DNA from: Nilaparvata lugens
Taxonomy: Eukaryota; Arthropoda; Insecta; Hemiptera; Delphacidae
NCBI RefSeq assembly: GCF_014356525.2
Contig: NC_052518.1
Span: forward strand, 35,043,705-35,107,704
Direction: 5' to 3'
Length of the DNA: 64,000 nt
In this document: one piece after another, positions 1 to 8,373 of the stretch
Numbering within the stretch: the first letter of the stretch is position 1
Layout: every line of letters starts with the position of its first letter
The notes under the pieces: generated by a model
Told to the model about the DNA's origin: nothing
The model's input: the letters and a program-made list of their open reading frames with translations, nothing else
Databases searched by the model: none
Program-made: the position numbers and the translations under genes

Positions 1-312
1 TTCCACACCTTCCCAGAGGTCCTTTCTCGATCCCGCACTGGATTAGTGCGCTGCGGCGGCTCGCGCTCTGGACTTTCCTAAGTCCTACTTGCCGGGCACC
101 AGCTGTCCTCCTGGGGTCCGGATCGGTCGCGGAGTTGCGGGAAAGGTTTTTCCACACCTTTCCAGAGGTCCTCTTGCGCCTCGATGTCCCACTGGTGGTC
201 TACCAATGGGGAGTCAGGTTTCGACCAAACCTGACGTGTCGCCGTTGGTCGAAACTGGTAGCCCGTCGTCTAAACGGGTTAAATGTCGTTCAGCACTCGC
301 CCAAATGGGTGT
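1..312. other. GC-rich hairpin-forming region, possible densovirus-type terminus
   Basis: GC-rich stretch ahead of the NS-like cassette. A segment at 1-41 recurs imperfectly at 149-196. It is dense in palindromes: GTCAGGTTT at 213-221 pairs with 227-235 around a 5-nt loop; an 11-bp arm at 218-228 pairs with 245-255; CTACCA at 200-205 pairs with TGGTAG at 256-261; CCCGT at 262-266 pairs with ACGGG at 274-278. Nested arms of this kind resemble the T- or Y-shaped ends of parvovirus genomes. That origin is inference from structure plus position. No convincing reading frame lies here. Confidence 0.4.
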
Positions 313-321
313 TGAGCAATG

Positions 322-368
322 GAGTTCACCGTGTTTGAGGCTAATCGTCTTTAGCCTCAACACAACTC
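322..368. other. Long stem-loop in the NS cassette leader
   Basis: TGTTTGAGGCTAA at 332-344 pairs, with one bulge, with TTTAGCCTCAACA at 350-362. Outer arms GAGTT (322-326) and AACTC (364-368) extend the stem. The same structure is in copy 2 at 2127-2173. The shape is like a densovirus terminal hairpin arm or a strong RNA hairpin. Confidence 0.6.
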
Positions 369-683
369 CCGGTCGCTGAAGAAATCAGAGTTCACTTTAG
401 TACAAGACGTACTGTGACGTTGCTAGCTGCTCGCTGCTTCCTTCTCACCTCACTCGACCACTCGCCCTGTCTCTCCGAACTCGACTGCCTCCTGCTAGCC
501 TTTCTCGAGCCTCCCTTAGTGACTGAGAGGGAGAGGAGAGAGGATGCGCAGCACCGCTGAGCGGTAGGCCAGTGGCTGGCTTGAACGTTGACCCCTTAGA
601 TTCTATCAAAGATAGCCGAGCGTCAAATAAATGAGCCCTAAACTTAATTCCTTTCTCTAGTTACGATATACATCGTGACAATA

Positions 684-719
684 TATATAAGTGCGTGTTT
701 GAACAGTAATTACATCAGT
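684..719 (+). promoter_or_regulatory. TATA box plus arthropod initiator upstream of the NS3-like frame
   Basis: TATATAA at 684-690 is followed by the arthropod initiator core TCAGT at 715-719; the A at 717 would be the start site, about 30 bp below the TATA box. The ATG of the NS3-like frame follows at 724, so the leader would be under 10 nt. This geometry matches densovirus P9-type promoters. An identical copy lies at 2489-2524. Confidence 0.6.
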
Positions 720-723
720 TGCG

Positions 724-1569
724 ATGAGTAGCCATCCTCAACCGCCATCACCATCATTATTGCCAAAAGCTAAATTTTATGCATTTGTACAAAGAATGTG
801 TGCTGGCGATGGGCAACAGAAGATGGATGAAGAAGGCAGCAGCAGCAGCAATTCGACAGAATTTCAAGAAATTGGTATACAATGCGACATGGATAAAGAA
901 GAAGAGGAGGAGGAGGAGGCGGCGAGAATGGAGAAGAATTGCCATGAACAGAAAAGTGATTCTTCTTTTGCTGTAGTTGAGTTACATTTTTTCAAAAGTG
1001 ATGATAACTTTATCATTATTAAAGAGGTAGGCATAATCTATCACAATCTATGCCATATTGTTCTACACTTTAAATCACCATTTGCAAAAAAATTACTGAG
1101 TAGAAAAGTGTATCGTGATGTCGGTTGGTTGGAGTATAACTATCATAAAATTAAATGGGATCAAGGTGATTTGACTTATTCTGATGAATTGTTAGCATCA
1201 TACTTGCAGAATTATTTCACAATCTATACAAAGAGAAGAGAAAAATCACAGTTTTTGAAAAGGTTACAAAACAATGTACAAACTATGCCAGAGAACTTTG
1301 AAAAACCAGACTATTCAATGTTTACAGATTCTTGGTGTTTTAGTGTATGCAAAATTCATAACAAAACGAACAATGCTCGTTGTGCACTTTTTAGTGCATA
1401 TCATTATTTGACAATCTTGTTGAGTAAGAAGCAAACAGAGAGAAAGGAGAATAGTGCAGCAGCAGCAAACAATTTGCAAAATTCCGATTATACATGTGAA
1501 AATAATAGAATGGGAAGTATGAAGCATTGTAATCTATACACAAAACAGCGAAGACACAACTATGCATGA
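724..1569 (+). CDS. Densovirus NS3-like protein, copy 1 (interrupted by TGA)
   Basis: 281 codons from an ATG at 724, just below a TATA/initiator pair. The protein has a low-complexity N-terminus, a Glu run near residues 59-65 encoded by a purine microsatellite, and a central conserved-looking part rich in aromatic residues. The stop is TGA at 1567-1569. The same frame stays open for 51 more codons to TAG at 1723-1725. That extension carries a C-x2-C-x6-H-x4-C cluster (Cys codons at 1603, 1612 and 1648, His at 1633). Densovirus NS3 proteins have a C-terminal zinc-binding cluster and precede NS2/NS1, so I read this as an NS3 relic or readthrough gene. Identification is from layout and motif only. 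If it is not NS3, it is an uncharacterised insect or viral protein. Confidence 0.5.
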   Translation: MSSHPQPPSPSLLPKAKFYAFVQRMCAGDGQQKMDEEGSSSSNSTEFQEIGIQCDMDKEEEEEEEAARMEKNCHEQKSDSSFAVVELHFFKSDDNFIIIKEVGIIYHNLCHIVLHFKSPFAKKLLSRKVYRDVGWLEYNYHKIKWDQGDLTYSDELLASYLQNYFTIYTKRREKSQFLKRLQNNVQTMPENFEKPDYSMFTDSWCFSVCKIHNKTNNARCALFSAYHYLTILLSKKQTERKENSAAAANNLQNSDYTCENNRMGSMKHCNLYTKQRRHNYA

Positions 1570-1747
1570 CAAGGATTCTATTTTGATGGAAAAAACATTC
1601 AATGTGTTTATTGTGGATTTGATTTGAATTTGCATAGAGCAAGAGTATGCAGTCTAGCCTGTAGCGAAGGTGGAGGGGGACGGCAGAAACAAATAAATTT
1701 CACTGTTCTTGTACCACTCATTTAGATATGAAGAAGCAGCAGCAGCA

Positions 1748-2086
1748 ATGAATCCTCAAACTTGGTCTTATGCACCAGTATGCTTGGAAATAAAACTACA
1801 AGATTATATTAAATGGTATGAAATGTGTGAAAAAGCAATACATTCTGCTGAAGAAGGAAATAGTAAAAGTATTGCTAGACAATTGAAATCAATATTTTTA
1901 AATTCGGTGAATGTTAGTGATATCAGTGATTATTTAGCTTATTATAAACCATTTAGATTGAGTGTAGACAAACTGATAAAAATTGAAGAAGAAATATTGT
2001 TATCGTTACGTGAAACTGGAAGTGTGGAAGAAGAAGAAGGGGAGCTAGTAGAAAGTGAGAGCGTAGAGGAAGGAATGTGTAAATGA
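1748..2086 (+). CDS. Small NS-region protein of densovirus-like locus, copy 1
   Basis: 113 codons from an ATG at 1748, 22 nt after the second NS3-like stop (1723-1725). Between them lies another ATG at 1728 whose frame runs only 7 codons before a TGA that overlaps this ATG (caATGA). Ambidensoviruses place NS2 and NS1 starts about 20 nt apart in different frames directly after NS3, and the spacing here copies that. The protein is mostly alpha-helical looking, with an acidic Glu-rich tail. No helicase or Rep motif is visible, so it could be a truncated NS1 start, an NS2 relative, or something unrelated. Exact function unknown. Confidence 0.4.
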   Translation: MNPQTWSYAPVCLEIKLQDYIKWYEMCEKAIHSAEEGNSKSIARQLKSIFLNSVNVSDISDYLAYYKPFRLSVDKLIKIEEEILLSLRETGSVEEEEGELVESESVEEGMCK

Positions 2087-2528
2087 GTAGCAGGTGGAGT
2101 GGTGAACATGGAAGGGGTGAGCAATGGAGTTCACCGTGTTTGAGGCTAATCGTCTTTAGCCTCAACACAACTCCCGGTCGCTGAAGAAATCAGAGTTCAC
2201 TTTAGTACAAGACGTACTGTGACGTTGCTAGCTGCTCGCTGCTTCCTTCTCACCTCACTCGACCACTCGCCCTGTCTCTCCGAACTCGACTGCCTCCTGC
2301 TAGCCTTTCTCGAGCCTCCCTTAGTGACTGAGAGGGAGAGGAGAGAGGATGCGCAGCACCGCTGAGCGGTAGGCCAGTGGCTGGCTTGAACGTTGACCCC
2401 TTAGATTCTATCAAAGATAGCCGAGCGTCAAATAAATGAGCCCTAAACTTAATTCCTTTCTCTAGTTACGATATACATCGTGACAATATATATAAGTGCG
2501 TGTTTGAACAGTAATTACATCAGTTGCG

Positions 2529-3374
2529 ATGAGTAGCCATCCTCAACCGCCATCACCATCATTATTGCCAAAAGCTAAATTTTATGCATTTGTACAAAGA
2601 ATGTGTGCTGGCGATGGGCAACAGAAGATGGATGAAGAAGGCAGCAGCAGCAGCAATTCGACAGAATTTCAAGAAATTGGTATACAATGCGACATGGATA
2701 AAGAAGAAGAGGAGGAGGAGGAGGCGGCGAGAATGGAGAAGAATTGCCATGAACAGAAAAGTGATTCTTCTTTTGCTGTAGTTGAGTTACATTTTTTCAA
2801 AAGTGATGATAACTTTATCATTATTAAAGAGGTAGGCATAATCTATCACAATCTATGCCATATTGTTCTACACTTTAAATCACCATTTGCAAAAAAATTA
2901 CTGAGTAGAAAAGTGTATCGTGATGTCGGTTGGTTGGAGTATAACTATCATAAAATTAAATGGGATCAAGGTGATTTGACTTATTCTGATGAATTGTTAG
3001 CATCATACTTGCAGAATTATTTCACAATCTATACAAAGAGAAGAGAAAAATCACAGTTTTTGAAAAGGTTACAAAACAATGTACAAACTATGCCAGAGAA
3101 CTTTGAAAAACCAGACTATTCAATGTTTACAGATTCTTGGTGTTTTAGTGTATGCAAAATTCATAACAAAACGAACAATGCTCGTTGTGCACTTTTTAGT
3201 GCATATCATTATTTGACAATCTTGTTGAGTAAGAAGCAAACAGAGAGAAAGGAGAATAGTGCAGCAGCAGCAAACAATTTGCAAAATTCCGATTATACAT
3301 GTGAAAATAATAGAATGGGAAGTATGAAGCATTGTAATCTATACACAAAACAGCGAAGACACAACTATGCATGA
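2529..3374 (+). CDS. Densovirus NS3-like protein, copy 2 (interrupted by TGA)
   Basis: Identical in sequence to the copy at 724, including the in-frame TGA (3372-3374) and the 51-codon zinc-cluster extension that ends with TAG at 3528-3530. Promoter elements are duplicated with it (TATATAA at 2489, TCAGT at 2520). Because both copies share the TGA, the interruption predates the duplication. Either the ancestral insertion already carried a nonsense codon or the TGA is tolerated; it is followed by C, the context most permissive for readthrough in many eukaryotes. Function assigned only by layout and motif. Confidence 0.5.
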   Translation: MSSHPQPPSPSLLPKAKFYAFVQRMCAGDGQQKMDEEGSSSSNSTEFQEIGIQCDMDKEEEEEEEAARMEKNCHEQKSDSSFAVVELHFFKSDDNFIIIKEVGIIYHNLCHIVLHFKSPFAKKLLSRKVYRDVGWLEYNYHKIKWDQGDLTYSDELLASYLQNYFTIYTKRREKSQFLKRLQNNVQTMPENFEKPDYSMFTDSWCFSVCKIHNKTNNARCALFSAYHYLTILLSKKQTERKENSAAAANNLQNSDYTCENNRMGSMKHCNLYTKQRRHNYA

Positions 3375-3552
3375 CAAGGATTCTATTTTGATGGAAAAAA
3401 CATTCAATGTGTTTATTGTGGATTTGATTTGAATTTGCATAGAGCAAGAGTATGCAGTCTAGCCTGTAGCGAAGGTGGAGGGGGACGGCAGAAACAAATA
3501 AATTTCACTGTTCTTGTACCACTCATTTAGATATGAAGAAGCAGCAGCAGCA

Positions 3553-3891
3553 ATGAATCCTCAAACTTGGTCTTATGCACCAGTATGCTTGGAAATAAAA
3601 CTACAAGATTATATTAAATGGTATGAAATGTGTGAAAAAGCAATACATTCTGCTGAAGAAGGAAATAGTAAAAGTATTGCTAGACAATTGAAATCAATAT
3701 TTTTAAATTCGGTGAATGTTAGTGATATCAGTGATTATTTAGCTTATTATAAACCATTTAGATTGAGTGTAGACAAACTGATAAAAATTGAAGAAGAAAT
3801 ATTGTTATCGTTACGTGAAACTGGAAGTGTGGAAGAAGAAGAAGGGGAGCTAGTAGAAAGTGAGAGCGTAGAGGAAGGAATGTGTAAATGA
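3553..3891 (+). CDS. Small NS-region protein of densovirus-like locus, copy 2
   Basis: Second, identical copy of the 113-codon frame at 1748, with the same preceding 7-codon frame and overlapping stop/start. It ends just before the unique flank at 3930. Nothing in the sequence distinguishes which copy, if either, is expressed. Confidence 0.4.
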   Translation: MNPQTWSYAPVCLEIKLQDYIKWYEMCEKAIHSAEEGNSKSIARQLKSIFLNSVNVSDISDYLAYYKPFRLSVDKLIKIEEEILLSLRETGSVEEEEGELVESESVEEGMCK

Positions 3892-4006
3892 GTAGCAGGT
3901 GGAGCGGTGAACATGGAAGGGGTGAGCAACAGGCGAAGCGGCAGCTGTTCAGCTCAGTCTTCAACTGACAACAGCTTAGTTCAGTCACACAAGCGCAACG
4001 AGAATC

Positions 4007-4369
4007 ATGGAATATCAACAGCGAAGTAACAGTGGAAATGATCGACATTTCAGTATGAAATCTTTCAATTATATTTCAAAAATGGAATATCCGATGGTCT
4101 CACTCAAAGAACTTGTGCACGATTCATGGTACTGTGTTGTACATGCTAGATTGGTGAGAACACAACAAGGACAACGTATCATCATGAGGTTATACGATCT
4201 TGACAGCAATGGTGACTATTATTGTGAAGTTTACTTACCTGAGAAATTTCTAAGTGTTTTGAATATGCAAACACTTGATGATTTCAACAAACAAAAACTC
4301 TATCTGGAGTGTATACAGCGAGAAGGTAAATCAACTCTTGTTCTTTTAGAAGAAGAAAGGAATATATGA
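4007..4369 (+). CDS. 120-aa protein, possible OB-fold-like, downstream of the NS-like cassette
   Basis: Intact ATG-to-stop frame of 120 codons. After ~30 polar residues comes a compact domain that alternates hydrophobic and charged residues, as beta strands do, with VYLPEKF near residues 76-82. Similar small proteins with a strand-G-strand-LPxRF pattern are familiar to me from hemipteran genomes and look like OB folds, but I cannot name the family with certainty. Arthropod initiator-like TCAGT motifs lie 25-55 nt upstream (for example 3981-3985). The stop is followed at once by an A-rich tract with AATAAA motifs (4371-4406), which suggests a polyadenylated or retro-copied end. Whether it belongs to the NS-like locus or is an independent insertion is open. 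Confidence 0.45.
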   Translation: MEYQQRSNSGNDRHFSMKSFNYISKMEYPMVSLKELVHDSWYCVVHARLVRTQQGQRIIMRLYDLDSNGDYYCEVYLPEKFLSVLNMQTLDDFNKQKLYLECIQREGKSTLVLLEEERNI

Positions 4370-4406
4370 AAAAAAAATAAATAAATAAAAAAAATAAAAA
4401 AAAAAA
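4370..4406 (+). other. A-rich tract with AATAAA motifs
   Basis: Almost pure A interrupted by T, including several overlapping AATAAA-like hexamers, directly after the stop of the 120-codon frame. It could be a polyadenylation region or the tail of a retro-copied transcript. Confidence 0.5.
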
Positions 4407-4705
4407 CCTATTCCAATTTGTGCAATAGGCCTAATGTTGATTAACACATTGTAAAGAATAACTATAGTAGTATGTAGAATAGATTATCACTATATACAAC
4501 CTATTATAGAAATTCAATTGATGTTTTTCAATATGGGGATAGCACATTAAAAAAAGTGCCACCATTCCTTTTACAGCATAGTGTGAGGAAAATAACATCT
4601 TATATTTCAACAAAAATATGAAATGTAATTTTTTTCATTCTTCCTGTGGTGGAGGAAGAAAAGGATTGTCTAACTGTAGAAATTCGTACAAAGTTATAAT
4701 GGGAA

Positions 4706-4970
4706 AGCAAGCTAGTAGTAGTAGTAGTTGCGAGTTTTGCGCACCAGTAGTAGTAGTTGCAAGTTTTGTGCACCAGTAGTAGTAGTTGCGAGTTTTGCGC
4801 ACCAGTAGCAGTAGTTGCGAGTTCTGCGCACAAGTAGTTGAAATTGCATGTTTTGCAAGCTAGTAGTAGTAGTAGTTGTGAGTTTTGCCCAGTTGAAATC
4901 TGAGATATCTGAGATTTTAAAGATTTTAAAGATTTTAAAGATTTTAAAGATTTTAAAGATCTGAGATATC
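4706..4970 (+). repeat. GTA-rich minisatellite plus 10-bp AGATTTTAAA array
   Basis: Blocks of (GTA)n followed by a ttgcgagttttgcgcacca-type spacer recur about six times from 4706 to 4890, with period roughly 30-60 bp. At 4913-4960 a 10-bp AT-rich unit repeats five times. Reading frames across this region are by-products of the repeats. Confidence 0.8.
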
Positions 4971-4974
4971 TGTG

Positions 4975-5450
4975 ATATGTTGGCAAGCCTGCTGCTGGCC
5001 CAAGCAGGTTGTGCACCTGCTCAACAAAGAAGAGGGACAAAATGGCCGTCCTATTGGTGCACCTGACAGGGGAACAAGCCTTCCTATTGGTGGTGGGCCA
5101 TGTGCACCTGCTGCTGCTGGTCAGGGGAACAAGCCTTCCTATTGGTGGTGGGGCATGACAGGTGCACCTGCTGGTCAACAAAGAAGGGGAACAAAATGGC
5201 TGTGTGTGCCTTCCTATTGGTGGGGCATGTGCACCTGCTGCTGGTCAACAAAGAAGGGGAACAAGCCTTTCTATTGGTGGAGTGTATGCACCTGCTGCTG
5301 GTCAACAAAGAAGGGGAACAAGCCTTCCTATTGGTGGTGGGCACCTGCTGGTCAACAAAGAAGGGGAACAAAATGGCTGCCTTCCTATTGGTGGGGCCTA
5401 TTGGTAGGGGTGGGGGACTATTGGTGGGGGTGACTTCCTATTGGTGGGAG
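4975..5450 (+). repeat. CCTATTGGT-centred minisatellite
   Basis: Units built from CACCTGCTGGTCAACAAAG-like and TTCCTATTGGTGG-like blocks recur about ten times, with variable spacing of 40-90 bp. Each unit carries an inverted CCAAT box (ATTGG). Several frames run open through it in both directions, as expected from repeats lacking stops; I do not call genes here. Confidence 0.8.
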
Positions 5451-5740
5451 GCCGCCATTTTGCATATGGTGGGGAAATCCGCCATTTTGGACACGCCTCC
5501 TCACTTCCTATTGGTTGGGAAAGGGGCTTTGGTGAGGGGCAAAATGGCCCCCATTTGGGGGCCACCCCCCAAATGGGGGGTGGAGGGGGGAAATCCACCA
5601 TTTTGGACACGCCCCCTCACTTCCTATTGGTTGGGGGCATGGCCAAAATGGCCGACACTACGGCTGGGGGGGTGGAGGGGGGGAGTGGGCGGGGTTTTAG
5701 GCCACGCCCCCCGTCGCCTATTGGTCTTGTGCAGAACTCT
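5451..5740. repeat. GC-rich tandem block with ATTGG and AAAATGG motifs
   Basis: Two or more copies of a block containing CCATTTTGGACACGCC, CTCACTTCCTATTGGTTGGG and AAAATGGCC palindromes. Much more GC-rich than its surroundings. It looks promoter-like (repeated CCAAT and GGCGGAG-type motifs) but no adjacent gene is visible. It continues the minisatellite on its left. Confidence 0.6.
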
Positions 5741-6600
5741 CAAATCTACACTACTGTATGGTTTTGTACAGAATTTATATTGACATCACTGAAGGACTGA
5801 AGTGGCTTATAAAATTGATGAGAATATTTTTCTAACAAGGATAAATTCAAAAAATGAACGTATTGTTCAAAACAAAATGAAATGATTTGTATAAAATTAA
5901 ACAAAACCTGGTACCGTACAAAACTAGTCCAGCTACAGTCCTTCAACTCTGTGCCTCAACATTATTAGTTTTGGAAAGGTGCAGTCTTCAGAAAAAAGTT
6001 TCTATCAATCATAATTAATAGTCTACTCACTACTGCATGGATTATTATTAGATGTAAAAATTATCAATACCAGAGTAGGCCAGTAAATTATTCATATCAG
6101 TCCGATTTTGGATGAGAAAAAGATATAGGCCTAGGTTATACTACTGTAGCTTGCACAAGCTTAGAAGACTCGCCGTTACTAGTGTATTGTAATAGTGAGT
6201 CTTCTAAGCCACTAGGATCGGTATTAAGACAATATCAATATTCATTATAGAGAATTCATGATATCAAGGAGAATTTGTAAGTAAGCCTATAAACTAGGTA
6301 GGTAGTGATAATATTGTAAACCAAGCTACTGCTCAGCTTCAACACTTACCTATATGAGGTACCCTATAATAGGTATGGTAGCCTACAGTTTGTGAGTTCA
6401 CATTACAATATTGTCAATTATCCATGTAATATTGTTTTGAGATGATCAATTAGTAAAATAGAAAAAGCTTTCAACGTAGCGAGTAATAAATTTTTGTGAA
6501 AGTACCTGGACAGTACCGTACCCAGTGTCTTTGACTCATGAAAAACAAATCAATATAATAATGCTCACAAACAGCTCATGTAAGAGTAAAAATGAGAAAA
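5741..6600. other. AT-rich stretch without recognisable genes
   Basis: No convincing coding region. The only structure I see is a 13-bp-arm inverted repeat: GCTTAGAAGACTC at 6159-6171 with its complement at 6197-6209. Confidence 0.5.
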
Positions 6601-6629
6601 TAGACCTTCGCAAACAGACCGCATGATTG

Positions 6630-7335
6630 CATACCAGTCAGAATCAACAACCACGTGATACCATATACAAACGAGGCAAAATATGTGCCATTACTCTGGA
6701 TGCCAAGCTTCGGTGGAGAAACCATGTTAAGAAAAAGTTGGATGAGCTCAACTACAAGTACAGTATCATAGAATGTATTGGCTGATAGGAAGGAATTCAA
6801 GCTTATCAACCTACAATACAGACAAATTCTAAGGCCTGTCTGGTTGTATGGTGCACAACTGTGGGGCTGTACAGCAGAGAGCAATATTGGCATCATCCAA
6901 CGATTCCAAAACAAGTTTCTTCGAAATGCTGTCAATGCTCCATATTTCATCAGGAACGCCGACCTTCATAGAGACCTTCAGGTGGAGACAGTCAAGGAGA
7001 TGATTGTAAAAACAGCAAGGACCTATGAAGAGGCTCTAAATGACCACCAAAATGTTGAGGCAATCCAGCTTTTGGACAACTCAACATTAATGAGGAGATT
7101 GAAAAGGAAGAAGCCAACAGATCTGGTGTAAACCACCAGGAGTGCTTAGTGAAAGTGGAAAAAATTAAGATATCTATTTAGTGCAGTTATTATATGAATG
7201 AGCTAATTTACAACAAGGAGAAGCTATTACAAAACTCTTCTTGTAAAATGAATTGAAGTAATTATTTAGGATAGAAATAAACTGATCGTTAGTCCTAGTA
7301 CTAGTAACAGTGATATTCTATTAAAAAAAATAATT
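6630..7335 (+). pseudogene. Decayed 3' end of a jockey-like LINE (reverse transcriptase C-terminus)
   Basis: From about 6650 a broken frame encodes LDAKLRWRNHVKKK and similar, then 6778-7131 encodes the C-terminal part of a LINE reverse transcriptase (PVWLYGAQLWGC, then NKFLRNAVNAP, and an ending RRLKRKKPTDLV before the stop). This matches, residue pattern for residue pattern, the end of the ORF2 at 27.6-27.95 kb. The 3' untranslated part (TTAGTCCTAGT, then an A-run near 7325) also matches that element's 3' end. It is a 5'-truncated, diverged member of the same family, missing all catalytic motifs. Confidence 0.8.
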
Positions 7336-7972
7336 AAACTGTTATGTACAAGACTTCAATTGCTCAAACACTTTCAAGAACCTTTTCAAAAAACCAATAA
7401 TCTTGGAACTGAATGTTGTTTGAAACTGATGACTTTAGCTCCACTAATGGCTACAGACCTAGAATTACTATCTCATTTTCTTTGCTTGATTTATAAATAG
7501 GAGTGATTTTAGCTTTTTTCCAGATGAGAGGAAATTCATTGCTTCTAATTGACAAATGAAATATTTACAATAATGGTAAAATAAGTTATTTCTTCAATTC
7601 TTTGATGAAATAATGGGTGTACCATCTGAACCACTACTTCTATCATTCTTCGAATATTTGAAAGGTGAAAGCGTTAACTACATCTATCTCACTCACTTCT
7701 CCTAAATTGAAACCTAAAGTTTGAAAAAATATCATTATCTTTGAGTAAATCTTCAATATTACTATGGTAATATTTACTATAGTATAAGTTGCAGCTTCGT
7801 TGTAAACTAATTTGAAAACGGTTTGACTCATTTTAGTGAAAAAAAGTAACTGAGTATTTATAAAATAGGATTATAGTACCCTTTACTGACAAAGCAATAC
7901 AAGCAGTTGAAACGAATACTATGCTATGACTCAAAATGGCGACTGCATGTACCCAGTCTTTATAGTTCCTTA

Positions 7973-8056
7973 CATGGGAGCCAACGAGCTATTATAGTAA
8001 ATTATAGTAAACTATAATCTATTATAGTTTACTATAATAGCTCGTTGCATGGGAGC
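7973..8056. repeat. 66-bp palindrome flanked by 9-bp direct repeats
   Basis: CATGGGAGC occurs at 7973-7981 and again at 8048-8056. The 66 bp between them form a palindrome with 19-bp arms (7983-8001 with 8028-8046). The direct repeats look like a 9-bp target duplication of a tiny hairpin insertion. Confidence 0.6.
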
Positions 8057-8373
8057 ACTAGCGGACAAACCACTCTCGGTCTCAGACAGCACTGTATCGC
8101 GCATGCGTTAGTAACGGTTTTTTCTGGTTCCATTCAGTCAGCTCTTTGAATGTAACGTTCTTTGTGATGATGGTTACGGAGCACCGTAACTGGAGCCGTC
8201 ATTCCATTTTGATGATGATATTATTATCCAATGATGATTTATCATTAAATTCGATTTGATATTCAATATATTATCATCATTTCATTCAATAAAAGAAAGA
8301 GTACTTTTCAATAATATAAGTAATAAAATATAACGGTTGTTATTTAACTAATGTTAAAAAAACTACAACTAGG

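Larger units (their letters stand above)
313..2117 (+). repeat. Tandem duplication, copy 1 (1,805 bp)
   Basis: First of two directly adjacent copies of the densovirus-like cassette. The 7-mer TGAGCAA occurs at 313-319, 2118-2124 and 3923-3929, exactly at the three borders. The duplication is therefore bounded by 7-bp microhomology. By eye the copies differ only at 2100 (t) versus 3905 (c). The unit holds a stem-loop, a promoter, the NS3-like frame and the following small frame. Confidence 0.95.
2118..3922 (+). repeat. Tandem duplication, copy 2 (1,805 bp)
   Basis: Second copy, same orientation, offset exactly 1,805 from the first. After 3929 the sequence becomes unique and leads into the 120-codon frame at 4007. 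Copy 2 is thus the one still joined to the original downstream flank, and copy 1 the one joined to the original upstream hairpin region. A recent segmental duplication or an assembly artefact would both look like this. Confidence 0.95.

Noticed and set aside
757..2168. Minus-strand frames opposite the NS-like cassette
   Set aside because: Shadows of the plus-strand frames created by purine-rich microsatellites.
5451..5740. Resemblance of CCATTTTGG/CACGCCCC words to animal DNA-virus termini
   Set aside because: Continuous with the neighbouring minisatellite and no viral gene nearby; similarity is to short motifs only.
4600..5800. Several overlapping open frames of 80-227 codons on both strands
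   Set aside because: They run through minisatellites whose unit happens to lack stops in several frames; composition is repetitive and no domain is visible.
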